From contig CAVOIP010000001.1 of NCBI GenBank assembly GCA_963696105.1, positions 186,001 through 250,000 on the forward strand: a stretch of DNA of 64,000 nucleotides, given 5' to 3'. This DNA is from CAVRTM01 sp963696105. Its GTDB lineage: Bacteria; Actinomycetota; Actinomycetes; Actinomycetales; Dermatophilaceae. The position numbers were made by a program, and so were the translations under genes. Below the pieces are notes generated by a model, which worked only from the letters and a program-made list of their open reading frames with translations, was not told where the DNA came from and did no database searches. This document shows positions 43,239 to 54,098 of the stretch, piece by piece; position 1 is the stretch's first letter, and each line of letters starts with the position of its first letter.

Positions 43239-44919
43239 TCAGTGCGAGCGGCCCAGGGCGATGGCGTGGCCGAGGTCCGCCACCCGGGCGTCCCTGGTCG
43301 CGACGGGCTCGAGGTGCAGGCTGTGCTCGATCGTGGCGAGGATGGAGGTCGTGTCGTAGACGTGGTGGTCGACCGCTGACCGCGTCATCGACGCCGAGAC
43401 CAGCAGCGCGGGGATCCGCGTGCCGGGGCCCCAGGCGTCGTGGACGCCCTTGCTGGTGCCCTGCCCGGGCGGTGCGACGTGGTCCCACTGGCCACCGAAC
43501 TCGTCGTACGTCACGACGACCAGCGTGTCCTTGGCCTGCGGCCCGGTGGTGACCGCCTTGAGCAGGTCGACGAGGTGGTCGCTGCCGTCCGGCTCGCTGG
43601 CGTAGCCGGGGTGCTCGTTCTCCGCGCCGTAGGGCTTGACGAAGCTCACGGTCGGCAGCGTGCCCCGGCGCGCGGCGGTGAGGAACCGCTTCTCGTCCTG
43701 CAGGTGCGCGCGGCCGGGCCGGCCGGGGGCGTAGGCGGCGAAGTAGTTGAACGGCTGGTGGTGGTACTGGAACAGCGGGCCGGGGTGGCCGGCCGCGGCG
43801 GCGTCCCAGCCGCCGGAGTACCAGTTCCAGGACACGTGGGCGGCGCTGAGCCGGTCACCGATGTTGGGGTACTTCGCGTCGTCGATGAGCGGGATCTTCG
43901 GGCCGGAGCCGAACGGCGGGCTGGAGGGCTGCACGGTGTTGACCGCGATCGAGCCGCAGGCCCGCGCGTAGTCCACGGCCTTGCCGCCCGGGCAGGCGCG
44001 GGTCAGCTGGCCGTCGACCACGGCGGACGACGCCTTGTACAGGGGGTAGCTGCGTGGGCATCCCCGCCCGGTCCAGCACCGAGGTCTTCGCGCCGCCGGC
44101 GCCCCTGCTGGTGTCCTCCGGGGCGCGTGCGGCGATGAGGTACTGGTGGTTGAGGAACGAGCCGCCGAACGCCGCCTGGAAGAAGTGGTCGGCCAGCACG
44201 TAGTGGGGGGCGCCCTTGCCGTGCAGGTAGTCGTAGATCGGCAGCGAGCGGGTGTCGTAGTGCCCCATGGTCAGCCCCACGGCGTCCGAGCCGGTGACGT
44301 AGCGGTTCTGCCGGCCGTCGTTCAGCTGGTACTGCTCCTGGTAGAAGCGGTGCACCAGGTCGCGGGTGCAGCCGCCGGGCAGCGCGCCCGGAGAGTTCTT
44401 GCGCACCCCATTGGGGGCATAGACCGTCGGCGGCGGGCACGTCTTGTCCTCAGGGCCGATGTAGCGGTCGATGCGCCACGGGCCGTTGGTGAAAGCGCTG
44501 GCCTTCACCCCGTGCGCGGTGTCGGCGCACCGGTCGGCCAGCGGCGGCGAGGTCAGGTTGACGTCGGCCTGCAGCAGGCAGCGGTACGCCGAGCCGTTCT
44601 GCGCCACCTGGGTGCGCTGGGTCCGGCGGGCCTGCGCGAGGCCGTCCACCTGGTCCCGGCCGACCGGGCCCCAGGTGCCGTAGAGGTTGTCGAAGGAGTG
44701 GTTCTCCTCGTAGATGACCACGAGGTGGCGGTAGCCGCCGGGCAACGTGTGCGCGGCCGCAGGAGTGGCGCGCGCGCCGTTCGCCGGCCCCGTCCCGCCG
44801 GGGCCGGCGGCTGGTGCGGCTCCTGCGGCTCGGGCGGCTCCTGCGGCGCCCGTGGCGCACGCGGCGCCCAGGACGGCGGCGGCCAGCACGGATGTGGTGC
44901 CAAGAGCTCGACGGCGCAC
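43239..44919 (-). pseudogene. Frame-disrupted secreted phosphoesterase (PF04185)
   Basis: GTG at 44919 behind GGGAGGG, stop at 43239; 1681 bases, one over a whole number of codons. The N-terminal part has a signal peptide and HLVVIYEENHSFDNLYGTW, the catalytic opening of the PLC/acid phosphatase family, then LADHFFQAAFGGSFLNHQYL. Near 44045 the frame shifts by one extra base, after which LYKASSAVVDGQLTRAC, VSWNWYSGGWD, FQYHHQPFNYF and TYDEFGGQWDHVAPPG follow. Repaired, it would be a normal 559-residue enzyme. Either recently broken or a sequence error. Confidence 0.85.
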
Positions 44920-45043
44920 GGTGGGCCCTCCCTGATGTCCCTTGCCGGCACGGCGACCCACGCCGGCCTCCCCGCGAGTGTGGCACCGGCCGGTCCTTCC
45001 GGCATCCCGTACAGCCTGACGTCCGCTGACGCAGACTGGGCCG

Positions 45044-46216
45044 GTGCCAGATCTCTGGGATCTCATCGTGGTCGGCGCGGGGCCCGCCGGCTCCGCGGCC
45101 GCGCTGTCGGCGTTGCGGCTGCGGCCGGGAGCCTCGGTGCTGCTGCTCGACCGGGCCGACTTCCCGCGCGACAAGGCCTGCGGGGACGGGATCGCGCCGC
45201 AGGTCCTGGACGTCCTCGCCACCCTGGGCCTTCCCGGCATCGTGGACGACTTCGCCCCGGTGAGCAGGCTCTCCCTCGGCTACCCGCCGGATCTGGGCGA
45301 GGCCGCCCGCGGGGCCATGGCACGTCCCGTGCGCGTCGTACCCCGGGAGGTGCTGGACGCCCGGCTGGTCGCCGGGGCCCGCGGCGCGGGGGCGGTTCTG
45401 CGCCGGCACACCGTGCGCCGTCTCGAGGTGCGCCACGACCGGGTGGTGCTCGACGGCGACCTCTGCGCCACGACCGTGGTCGCCGCCGACGGAGCCGGGT
45501 CCACGCTCCGGCGCGGGCTGGGCCTCGCGCCGAACGGGCCCGGCCACGTCGCCGTCGCCCTCCGCGGCTACGCGCCGGTGCGCGCCGACCTGCGCGAGGA
45601 GCAGCGGATCACCCTCGGTCGCGAGGACTGGCCGGAGTACGCCTGGTCGTTCCCCATCGGCGACGGCCGGGCGAACATCGGGTACGGCGCCGTGCTGCGC
45701 GAGGGGCGGCCGCTGTCGCGCTCGCTGCTGCTGAGCCGGCTGGAGGAGCTGCTGCCCGGTGCCTCGCACCACGCCCGCTCCTGGCGGGCGCACCACCTGC
45801 CGCTGTCCTCGTCGCGGCCGCGGCAGCCCGACGGCCGCGTCCTGCTGGCGGGCGACGCGCTGTCCCTGGTGAACCCGATGACCGGCGAGGGGATCTACTA
45901 CGCGGTGCTCTCCGGTGCGTGCGCCGGCGCCGCCGCGGTCGGTGGGGCGGCGGGAGGCGACCCCGCAGTCGGTGGGCTGGCGGCAGGCAACCCCGGGGCG
46001 GCGTACCGGCGGGACCTGCGGCGCCGGCTCGGCCGGCACCTGCGGCACACGTCCGCGGCCGCGGTCCTGGCCCGCCGCCCGTGGGTGGTGGACGGGGCCC
46101 TGCGCGGCGCGACCCGCCACCCGGCAGCGTTCGACGCCCTCGTCGAGCTCGGTCTGGGGGAGGGGCTGCTCACGCCGAGGGCGTTGCTGGCCACGGCGGC
46201 CGGGCTGCGCCGCTGA
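45044..46216 (+). CDS. Geranylgeranyl-reductase-family FAD oxidoreductase
   Basis: 390 residues from the GTG at 45044. FAD-binding VVGAGPAGSAAALSA at the N-terminus, DKACGDGIAP as in the reductase family, the central VAADGAGSTLRR and the GDALSLVNPMTGEGIYYAV block near residue 285. Members hydrogenate isoprenoid chains (menaquinone or phytol-type) or act as quinone-linked oxidoreductases. A 10-residue tandem repeat at about residues 298-317 follows the last motif. Confidence 0.88.
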   Translation: MPDLWDLIVVGAGPAGSAAALSALRLRPGASVLLLDRADFPRDKACGDGIAPQVLDVLATLGLPGIVDDFAPVSRLSLGYPPDLGEAARGAMARPVRVVPREVLDARLVAGARGAGAVLRRHTVRRLEVRHDRVVLDGDLCATTVVAADGAGSTLRRGLGLAPNGPGHVAVALRGYAPVRADLREEQRITLGREDWPEYAWSFPIGDGRANIGYGAVLREGRPLSRSLLLSRLEELLPGASHHARSWRAHHLPLSSSRPRQPDGRVLLAGDALSLVNPMTGEGIYYAVLSGACAGAAAVGGAAGGDPAVGGLAAGNPGAAYRRDLRRRLGRHLRHTSAAAVLARRPWVVDGALRGATRHPAAFDALVELGLGEGLLTPRALLATAAGLRR

Positions 46217-46281
46217 CCGCCGCGGCCGCCGCCGGCCGGCTCTGGCCGGCTCTGACCCCCGCGGGCCGCCGCTGGCGTCGG

Positions 46282-46497
46282 TCAGTCGTTGGTGCGCCGC
46301 AGCGCGTCCGGCTTGTGCACAGCGGTGCCGCCGCTCTTCTCGCTCCGGACGAGGTACTGCGGCTCGTCCTCGGAGGCGTCGACGGTGCGCCCGGCCTCCT
46401 CGGTGCGGGAGGTGATCTTCTTCTCCACCGTGCCCCGGGCCGTCCCGCCGTGGCTGTTCCACTCGACCTGGTCGCCCTTGCGGAAGCTGTCGGCCAT
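46282..46497 (-). CDS. DUF2945 (hypervirulence-associated TUDOR-like) protein
   Basis: 71 residues. SFRKGDQVEWNSHGGTARGTVEKKI and PQYLVRSEKSGGTAVHKPDAL match the small DUF2945 domain found across bacteria and fungi. No biochemical role is known. GAGGAGAG stands before the ATG. Single gene convergent with the oxidoreductase. Confidence 0.9.
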   Translation of the reverse strand: MADSFRKGDQVEWNSHGGTARGTVEKKITSRTEEAGRTVDASEDEPQYLVRSEKSGGTAVHKPDALRRTND

Positions 46498-46600
46498 GGG
46501 TTCTCTCCTCGCGTGGCGGAACGGCTGCCCTCGACCTACCCCCTCGTCCCGCCGGCCAACCCGGGGACCAAAGACAGGGCCCGGCGGCCCCGAATGTGGC

Positions 46601-46606
46601 TAGCCT
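46601..46606 (+). promoter_or_regulatory. Candidate -10 box giving a leaderless mRNA
   Basis: TAGCCT ends seven bases before the ATG at 46614, with no ribosome site between. Confidence 0.45.
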
Positions 46607-46613
46607 GACCAGC

Positions 46614-47456
46614 ATGTCGACCGCGCCCATCGAGATCCACGTGATCGCGGACTCGACCGGCGACACCGCGGCCCGCGTGGCCCGTGCCGCTCAGGCGCAG
46701 TTCGTGCGGCACCCGACGCGCATCGTCCGGCACCCGCGGATCAGCACGGCCGAGGGCCTGCACGAGGCCTTCGCGCTGATCGAGCCCGACGGCCAGGGGG
46801 TCGCGGTCTTCTCCACCCTCGTCGATGACGGGCTGCGCGAGCTGGTCGGCGAGCTCTGCGAGCGGCTGGGCGTGGCCCACTGCGACCTGCTCGGGCCGGC
46901 CCTGCTCGCGCTCGAGACCGCGAGCGGCGACCGGGCGGAGCGGGTGCCGGCGCGTCAGGTCGGCCTCGACCCCGACTACTTCAAGCGGATCGCCGCGATG
47001 GAGTTCGCGGTCCGGCACGACGACGGGCAGTCCACCCACGGGCTGGTGGACGCCGACATCGTGCTGGTCGGTGTCTCGCGCACCGGCAAGACACCGTTGT
47101 CCATGTACCTCGGCTACCTGGGCTACAAGACCGCCAACGTCCCCCTGGTCCGCGGGATCACCGCCCCCGCAGCGCTCTTTGCCATCGACCGGTGGAAGAT
47201 CGTGGCCCTCACCATCGACCCCGAGCGGCTGGCGACGATCCGCGGCCGCCGCGTGCGGGCCCTGGGGTCCCGCGGCGGCAAGGACGGCTACGCCGAGCTG
47301 AGCGGGATCTACGACGAGCTCGACGAGGTCAGCGCCCTCCAGCGCCGCCTCGGCTGCCCCTCCATCGACACCACGTCGCTCGCCCTCGAGGAGGCCGCCG
47401 GCCGGGTCATCGACCTGGTCGAGGACCGCCGCAGGGTCGCGGCCGGAGCACCATGA
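46614..47456 (+). CDS. Pyruvate phosphate dikinase regulatory protein (PpsR/PDRP)
   Basis: 280 residues from the ATG at 46614. The family (PF03618) opening IHVIADSTGDTAARVARA and the P-loop GVSRTGKT at 153-160 followed by LSMYLGYLGYKTANVPLV are clear. It is a bifunctional enzyme that phosphorylates a Thr next to the catalytic His of its target dikinase, using ADP, and removes it again with phosphate. The dikinase gene starts 55 bases downstream, so the pair is one functional unit. Confidence 0.95.
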   Translation: MSTAPIEIHVIADSTGDTAARVARAAQAQFVRHPTRIVRHPRISTAEGLHEAFALIEPDGQGVAVFSTLVDDGLRELVGELCERLGVAHCDLLGPALLALETASGDRAERVPARQVGLDPDYFKRIAAMEFAVRHDDGQSTHGLVDADIVLVGVSRTGKTPLSMYLGYLGYKTANVPLVRGITAPAALFAIDRWKIVALTIDPERLATIRGRRVRALGSRGGKDGYAELSGIYDELDEVSALQRRLGCPSIDTTSLALEEAAGRVIDLVEDRRRVAAGAP

Positions 47457-47511
47457 CCGCGCGCGCCCACCGTGCCGACCCGCGCCCACCCGCGCCAACC
47501 AGGAGGACCCG

Positions 47512-50175
<2,664 letters not shown>

Positions 50176-50187
50176 CCCCCTCCCGCA

Positions 50188-50268
50188 AACCTGGCGGTTC
50201 TGCGGCCTGCAACCCACCAAACCTGGCGGTTCTGCGAGCCGGGCCAGGCTGAACCTGGGGGTTGTGCA
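50188..50268. repeat. Three-copy repeat with 32-base period
   Basis: AACCTGGCGGTTCTGCG occurs at 50188-50204 and 50220-50236, and a variant AACCTGGGGGTTGTGCA at 50252-50268. The copies start exactly 32 bases apart and each contains AACC-N4-GGTT dyad symmetry. The array ends about 57 bases before the aldo/keto reductase start. It may be an operator array or a member of a dispersed intergenic repeat family. Confidence 0.7.
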
Positions 50269-50325
50269 GACCGCCGTACCGTCTGTGCGCGCGCCGGACC
50301 GGCGCCGATGCGGTAGGCATGGGGC

Positions 50326-51309
50326 ATGGAACAGCGACCGCTCGGCAGGACAGACCGCCAGGTATCCGTCATCGGCCTCGGCACGTGGCAGCTCGGCGCC
50401 GACTGGGGGTCGGTGGACCCCAAGGAGGCGATGGCCGTCCTCGACGCCGCCGCCGCGTCCGGCGTGACGTTCTTCGACACCGCCGACGTCTACGGCGACG
50501 GCCGCAGCGAGCAGCTCATCGGCGACTTCCTGCGGGCCCACCCCGGGGCCGGTGTCACCGTCGGGACGAAGATGGGCCGGCGCGTGCCGCAGGAGCCCTC
50601 GGCGTACACGCTGGAGGCGTTCCGGCAGTGGACCGACCGCTCACGCAAGAACCTCGGCGTCGAGGTCCTCGACCTGGTGCAGCTGCACTGCCCGCCCACG
50701 GAGGTCTTCTCCGACGACGCCGTGTACGACGCCCTGGACACCCTGGTCGCCGAACAGCGCATCGCGGCGTACGGCGTCAGCGTGGAGACGTGCGCCCAGG
50801 CGCTGACGGCCATCGCCCGGCCCGGCACGGCCAGCGTCCAGATCATCCTCAACGCGTTCCGCCAGAAGCCGGTCGAGGAGGTCCTGCCCGCGGCGGCGGA
50901 GGCGGGCGTGGCCATCATCGCCCGCGTGCCGCTGGCCTCGGGCCTGCTGTCCGGCAAGTACACGCACGACAGCGTCTTCGCCGAGGACGACCACCGCACC
51001 TACAACCGCGGCGGGGAGGCCTTCGACGTGGGCGAGACGTTCTCGGGCGTCGACTTCGGCACCGGCGTGGACGCGGCGGCCGCGTTCGCCGAGCTCCTGC
51101 CCGAGGGCATGACGCCGGCCCAGGCGGCGCTGCGCTGGGTCACCCAGCAGCCGGGCGTCACGACGGTGATCCCGGGGGCCCGCAACGTGGAGCAGGCCCG
51201 CGGCAACGCCGCTGCTGCGGCCGTCCCCGAGCTGTCGCCGCAGGTCCTGGCCGCGATCACCGACCTGTACGACGAGCGCATCCGTCCGCAGGTGCACGAC
51301 CGCTGGTGA
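50326..51309 (+). CDS. Aldo/keto reductase
   Basis: 327 residues from the ATG at 50326. FFDTADVYGDGRSEQLIGDFL supplies the catalytic Asp and Tyr, GTKMGRR the catalytic Lys, and VQLHCPP the active-site His position. The C-terminal part (LRWVTQQPGVTTVIPGARN) binds NADP phosphate. It reduces aldehydes or ketones with NADPH. No ribosome site is evident. The three-copy repeat lies immediately upstream and could regulate it. Confidence 0.93.
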   Translation: MEQRPLGRTDRQVSVIGLGTWQLGADWGSVDPKEAMAVLDAAAASGVTFFDTADVYGDGRSEQLIGDFLRAHPGAGVTVGTKMGRRVPQEPSAYTLEAFRQWTDRSRKNLGVEVLDLVQLHCPPTEVFSDDAVYDALDTLVAEQRIAAYGVSVETCAQALTAIARPGTASVQIILNAFRQKPVEEVLPAAAEAGVAIIARVPLASGLLSGKYTHDSVFAEDDHRTYNRGGEAFDVGETFSGVDFGTGVDAAAAFAELLPEGMTPAQAALRWVTQQPGVTTVIPGARNVEQARGNAAAAAVPELSPQVLAAITDLYDERIRPQVHDRW

Positions 51310-51371
51310 CGCCGGGCCGGTTCGCCACGCCGGGGGTGACCGGTCCTCCACGCCGGCGCCGGGCGCCGCAG

Positions 51372-51392
51372 CGGTCCCGCCCCGGGGGACCG
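51372..51392 (+). terminator. Hairpin terminator after aldo/keto reductase
   Basis: CGGTCCC and GGGACCG with a seven-base loop, followed by ATTTC, 63 bases after the reductase stop. Confidence 0.55.
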
Positions 51393-51418
51393 ATTTCGTG
51401 TCGGGGCCCGCAACCGTG

Positions 51419-51424
51419 TATCTT
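51419..51424 (+). promoter_or_regulatory. Candidate tRNA-Thr promoter -10
   Basis: TATCTT stands 39 bases before the tRNA; TTCGTG at 51395-51400 would be the -35 with an 18-base spacer. Confidence 0.4.
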
Positions 51425-51463
51425 TCTCGACGCATCACCGGGTGGCCCTGCGGCTGCCTGCAT

Positions 51464-51536
51464 GCCCCAATAGCTCAGTCGGTAGAGCGTCTCCATGGTA
51501 AGGAGAAGGTCTACGGTTCGATTCCGTATTGGGGCT
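51464..51536 (+). tRNA. tRNA-Thr (GGT)
   Basis: 73 nucleotides fold as a cloverleaf: acceptor GCCCCAA/TTGGGGC, D arm GCTC/GAGC, anticodon arm TCTCC/GGAGA with loop ATGGTAA giving anticodon GGT, and T arm TACGG/CCGTA with TTCGATT loop. Decodes ACC/ACU. CCA is not encoded. Confidence 0.97.
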
Positions 51537-51553
51537 CCGTTCGGAGCACGGGT

Positions 51554-51583
51554 GGCCGCCCTCAGCGTCAGCTGGCGGCGGCC
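51554..51583 (+). terminator. Hairpin after tRNA-Thr
   Basis: GGCCGCC and GGCGGCC with an inner CAGC/GCTG pair, followed by ATCCTGCTTTCC. It probably ends the tRNA-Thr transcript, although tRNA-Met begins only 22 bases later. Confidence 0.45.
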
Positions 51584-51604
51584 ATCCTGCTTTCCGGGCA
51601 CCCC

Positions 51605-51678
51605 GGCGGGGTAGCTCAGGTGGTTAGAGCACACGACTCATAATCGTGGTGTCGCGGGTTCAAGTCCCGCTCCCGCTA
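51605..51678 (+). tRNA. tRNA-Met (CAT)
   Basis: 74 nucleotides, acceptor GGCGGGG with TCCCGCT (G-T closing pairs), D arm GCTC/GAGC, anticodon arm CACGA/TCGTG with loop CTCATAA giving anticodon CAT, T arm GCGGG/CCCGC. CCA follows directly at 51679-51681. The structure and the lack of three G-C pairs under the anticodon suggest an elongator rather than an initiator. Confidence 0.96.
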
Positions 51679-51712
51679 CCAGCGCGATTTCCGGATTCGT
51701 CCGGTCGTCGCG

Positions 51713-51718
51713 TAATCT
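51713..51718 (+). promoter_or_regulatory. Candidate rpmG -10 box
   Basis: TAATCT lies 78 bases before the rpmG start; TTCCGG at 51689-51694 could serve as -35 with an 18-base spacer. Confidence 0.35.
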
Positions 51719-51796
51719 GGTGCGTCGCCGTGTGCAGGAACGAATCGGCGTACCGTCCTCCTTCTTCACCCTTGAGTTCCGAGAGCAGGTTCACCC

Positions 51797-51967
51797 GTGG
51801 CCAGCAAGAGCGCCGACGTCCGCCCGAAGATCACCATGGCGTGTGTGGAGTGCAAGGAGCGCAACTACATCACCAAGAAGAACCGCCGCAACAACCCTGA
51901 CCGGTTGGAGCTGGCGAAGTTCTGCCCGCGCTGCAGCCACCACACCGCGCACCGCGAGACCCGCTGA
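51797..51967 (+). CDS. rpmG: Ribosomal protein L33
   Basis: 56 residues from a GTG. VRPKITMACVECKERNYIT and LAKFCPRCSHHTAHRETR show two CxxC pairs, so this is the zinc-binding form of L33 in the large subunit. It precedes hadA as in many actinobacteria. Confidence 0.95.
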   Translation: MASKSADVRPKITMACVECKERNYITKKNRRNNPDRLELAKFCPRCSHHTAHRETR

Positions 51968-52005
51968 CCGCCGGCGGGCACCCGGCCCGCCGCCACCAGC
52001 ACTCC

Positions 52006-52037
52006 GACGACCGTCCCTGCCGGCAGGGGCGGTCGTC
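52006..52037 (+). terminator. Hairpin terminator after rpmG
   Basis: A 32-base inverted repeat with 16-base arms (one G-T pair) beginning GACGACCG and ending CGGTCGTC, followed by CTGTTGTG. It lies 39 bases after the rpmG stop. Confidence 0.65.
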
Positions 52038-52058
52038 CTGTTGTGCCCACCGCTCCCC

Positions 52059-52064
52059 TAAGGT
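52059..52064 (+). promoter_or_regulatory. Candidate -10 box before hadA
   Basis: TAAGGT ends six bases before the ATG at 52071 and no ribosome site is present, which suggests a leaderless transcript starting after the rpmG terminator. Confidence 0.45.
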
Positions 52065-52070
52065 GACGCC

Positions 52071-52520
52071 ATGCCTGTGAACGCGAGCTTTGCCGGGCGC
52101 ACCTACCCGCCCACCGCCCCCTACGCCGTCGGGCGCGAGAAGATCCGCGAGTTCGCGGAGGCCGTCGGCGCGACGGATCCCGTGCACACCGACGGCGAGG
52201 TGGCCCGGGCCCGTGGCTACCGCGACGTGATTGCGACCCCCACCTTCGCGGTGCTGGTCGCCCAGCAGTGCGACAAGCAGCTCATCGCCGACCCCGAGGC
52301 CGGCATCGACTTCAGCCGGGTCGTCCACGGCGAGCAGCGGTTCGTCCACCACCGGCCGATCACCGCCGGCGACGAGATCGTCGGTGTGCTCACCGTGGAC
52401 GCCGTGCGCGAGGCCGGCGGCCACGCCATGGTCACCACCCGCAGCGAGCTGTCCACCGTGGACGGCGAGCAGGTCTGCACCGCCACGTCGACGATCGTCA
52501 TCAGGGGAGGAGAGGAATGA
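52071..52520 (+). CDS. FAS1-like/MaoC-type dehydratase subunit (HadA/HadC-like)
   Basis: 149 residues of the FAS1-like dehydratase domain: TYPPTAPYAVGREKIREFAEAVGATDPVHTD at the start, IATPTFAVLVAQQ in the hot-dog helix, and HGEQRFVHHRPITAGDEI. In mycobacteria HadA/HadC pair with HadB to dehydrate 3-hydroxyacyl-ACP in long-chain fatty acid elongation. It is translationally coupled to the next gene. The substrate in a non-mycolate actinobacterium is uncertain. Confidence 0.9.
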   Translation: MPVNASFAGRTYPPTAPYAVGREKIREFAEAVGATDPVHTDGEVARARGYRDVIATPTFAVLVAQQCDKQLIADPEAGIDFSRVVHGEQRFVHHRPITAGDEIVGVLTVDAVREAGGHAMVTTRSELSTVDGEQVCTATSTIVIRGGEE

Positions 52521-52945
52521 GCTCGCTGAGGACCGCGCAGCAGGTCTCTGCCGGTGAGGCCCTGCCCTCGCGCACCATCCACGTCGAGCGCGCGTCCCTC
52601 GTCCAGTACGCCGGGGCGAGCCTCGACCGCAACCGCATCCACTGGGACGAGCGGTTCGCCACCTCGGTCGGCCTGCCGGACGTCATCGCCCACGGCATGT
52701 TCACCATGGGCTCGGCGCTCAACGTCGTCACCGACTGGCTGGGCGACGCCGGCCGGGTGCTCGAGTACGGCACCCGCTTCACCAAGCCGGTCGTGGTCCC
52801 CTGGGAGGGCGGCGCCGACATCGAGGTGAGCGCCGTCGTCCGGAGCGTCGACCCCGAGGCCCGACGGGCCACGATCGACCTCACCGCGCGCTGCAACGGC
52901 GACAAGGTGCTCGGCCGCGCCGTGGCCGTCGTGGCCCTCGGCTGA
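52517..52945 (+). CDS. MaoC-type dehydratase subunit (HadB-like)
   Basis: 142 residues; ATG overlaps the stop of the partner gene, with GGAGGAGAGGA in front. YAGASLDRNRIHWDERFATSVGLPDVIAHGMFTMG is the hydratase 2 motif, with Asp (LDRN) and His (IHWD) of the active site. It is the catalytic half of a HadAB-type heterodimer. Located before murB. Confidence 0.92.
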   Translation: MSSLRTAQQVSAGEALPSRTIHVERASLVQYAGASLDRNRIHWDERFATSVGLPDVIAHGMFTMGSALNVVTDWLGDAGRVLEYGTRFTKPVVVPWEGGADIEVSAVVRSVDPEARRATIDLTARCNGDKVLGRAVAVVALG

Positions 52946-52961
52946 GCCGGTCCGCATCCCC

Positions 52962-54035
52962 ATGCGCGAGGAGCACGGCACGCCGCTGTCCACCCTGACC
53001 ACGATGCGGGTCGGTGGCCCGGCCCAGCGGCTGGTGACGGCCGAGACCACCGATGAGCTGGTCGACGCCGTCCGTGAGGTCGACGACGCCGACGAGCCCC
53101 TGCTGGTCGTCTCCGGCGGCTCCAACCTGCTGGTGGCCGACGAGGGCTTCGCGGGCTCGGTCGTGCGCGTGGCCACGACCGGTATCACGGTCGAGTCCCA
53201 GGACGACTGTGGCGGCGCCGCCGTCCGCGTGGCAGCCGGGGAGAGCTGGGACGGACTGGTCGCCCGGGCCGTGGCCGAGGGATGGTCCGGGATCGAGGCC
53301 CTGTCCGGCATACCCGGGGCGACGGGCGCCACGCCGATCCAGAACGTCGGCGCCTACGGCCAGGAGGTCGCCCAGACCATCGCGCAGGTGCGGGTGTGGG
53401 ACCGCCGCGAGCAGCAGGTCCGCACCTTCGCCAACGCCGACTGCGTCTTCACCTACCGCCACTCCCGTTTCAAGGCCGAGCCGCGGTACGTCGTGCTCGA
53501 CGTCCTCTTCCAGCTCCGCCTCGCCAGGCTCTCGGCGCCGGTGGCCTACGCCGACCTGGCCCGCGCCCTCGGGGTCGAGGCCGGCGCGCGCGTGCCGCTG
53601 GAGGAGGCGCGCGAGGCCGTGCTGGCCCAGCGGCGCCAGCGGGGGATGGTGGTGGACGCCGACGACCCCGACACCTGGAGCTGCGGGTCCTTCTTCACCA
53701 ACCCGGTGCTGTCCTCCCAGCGCTACGCCGCCCTGCGCGACCGGGCCCGCGAGGTCCTGGGCGCCGACGCACCGGCCCCACCGCAGTTCGCGGCTCCGCA
53801 CGACCGGGTCAAGACCAGCGCCGCGTGGCTCATAGACCGGGCCGGCTTCGGCAGGGGCTACCGCATGCCCGGCCCGGCGGCCCTCTCCACCAAGCACACC
53901 CTCGCGCTGACGAACCGGGGCGGAGCGACCGCCGCCGACGTCGTGGCCCTGGCACGGGAGATCCGAGACGGGGTGCAGGACACGTTCGGGGTGAGCCTGG
54001 TCAACGAGCCGGTCCTGGTCGGCACCTCGCTCTGA
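52962..54035 (+). CDS. murB: UDP-N-acetylenolpyruvoylglucosamine reductase
   Basis: 357 residues. TTMRVGGPAQRLVTAETTDEL opens the FAD domain, with SGGSNLLVADEGFAGSVV and GIPGATGATPIQNVGAYGQE following, then CGSFFTNPVLS with the catalytic Ser and the C-terminal NRGGATAADV. It reduces UDP-GlcNAc-enolpyruvate to UDP-MurNAc with NADPH in peptidoglycan synthesis. It starts 16 bases after hadB, so is probably co-transcribed. Confidence 0.97.
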   Translation: MREEHGTPLSTLTTMRVGGPAQRLVTAETTDELVDAVREVDDADEPLLVVSGGSNLLVADEGFAGSVVRVATTGITVESQDDCGGAAVRVAAGESWDGLVARAVAEGWSGIEALSGIPGATGATPIQNVGAYGQEVAQTIAQVRVWDRREQQVRTFANADCVFTYRHSRFKAEPRYVVLDVLFQLRLARLSAPVAYADLARALGVEAGARVPLEEAREAVLAQRRQRGMVVDADDPDTWSCGSFFTNPVLSSQRYAALRDRAREVLGADAPAPPQFAAPHDRVKTSAAWLIDRAGFGRGYRMPGPAALSTKHTLALTNRGGATAADVVALAREIRDGVQDTFGVSLVNEPVLVGTSL

Positions 54036-54098
54036 GCCCGTGCGGCGCCGAGCCGGCGGCCGGACCGGAGGACGGCCCCGCCGCCACCACGGGCGGGC

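Noticed and set aside
46217..46281. GGCCGGCTCT direct duplication near 46240
   Set aside because: Two 10-base copies in a GC-rich spacer; easily explained by slippage and not linked to any function.
50188..50268. Possible CRISPR array from evenly spaced repeats
   Set aside because: Only three units of 17 bases with 15-base gaps, the third is degenerate, and there are no cas genes; size and spacing do not fit CRISPR.
54036..54098. Possible terminator between murB and add
   Set aside because: Pairs GCGCC/GGCGC and GAGCC/GGCTC need a bulge and a long loop; too weak to call.
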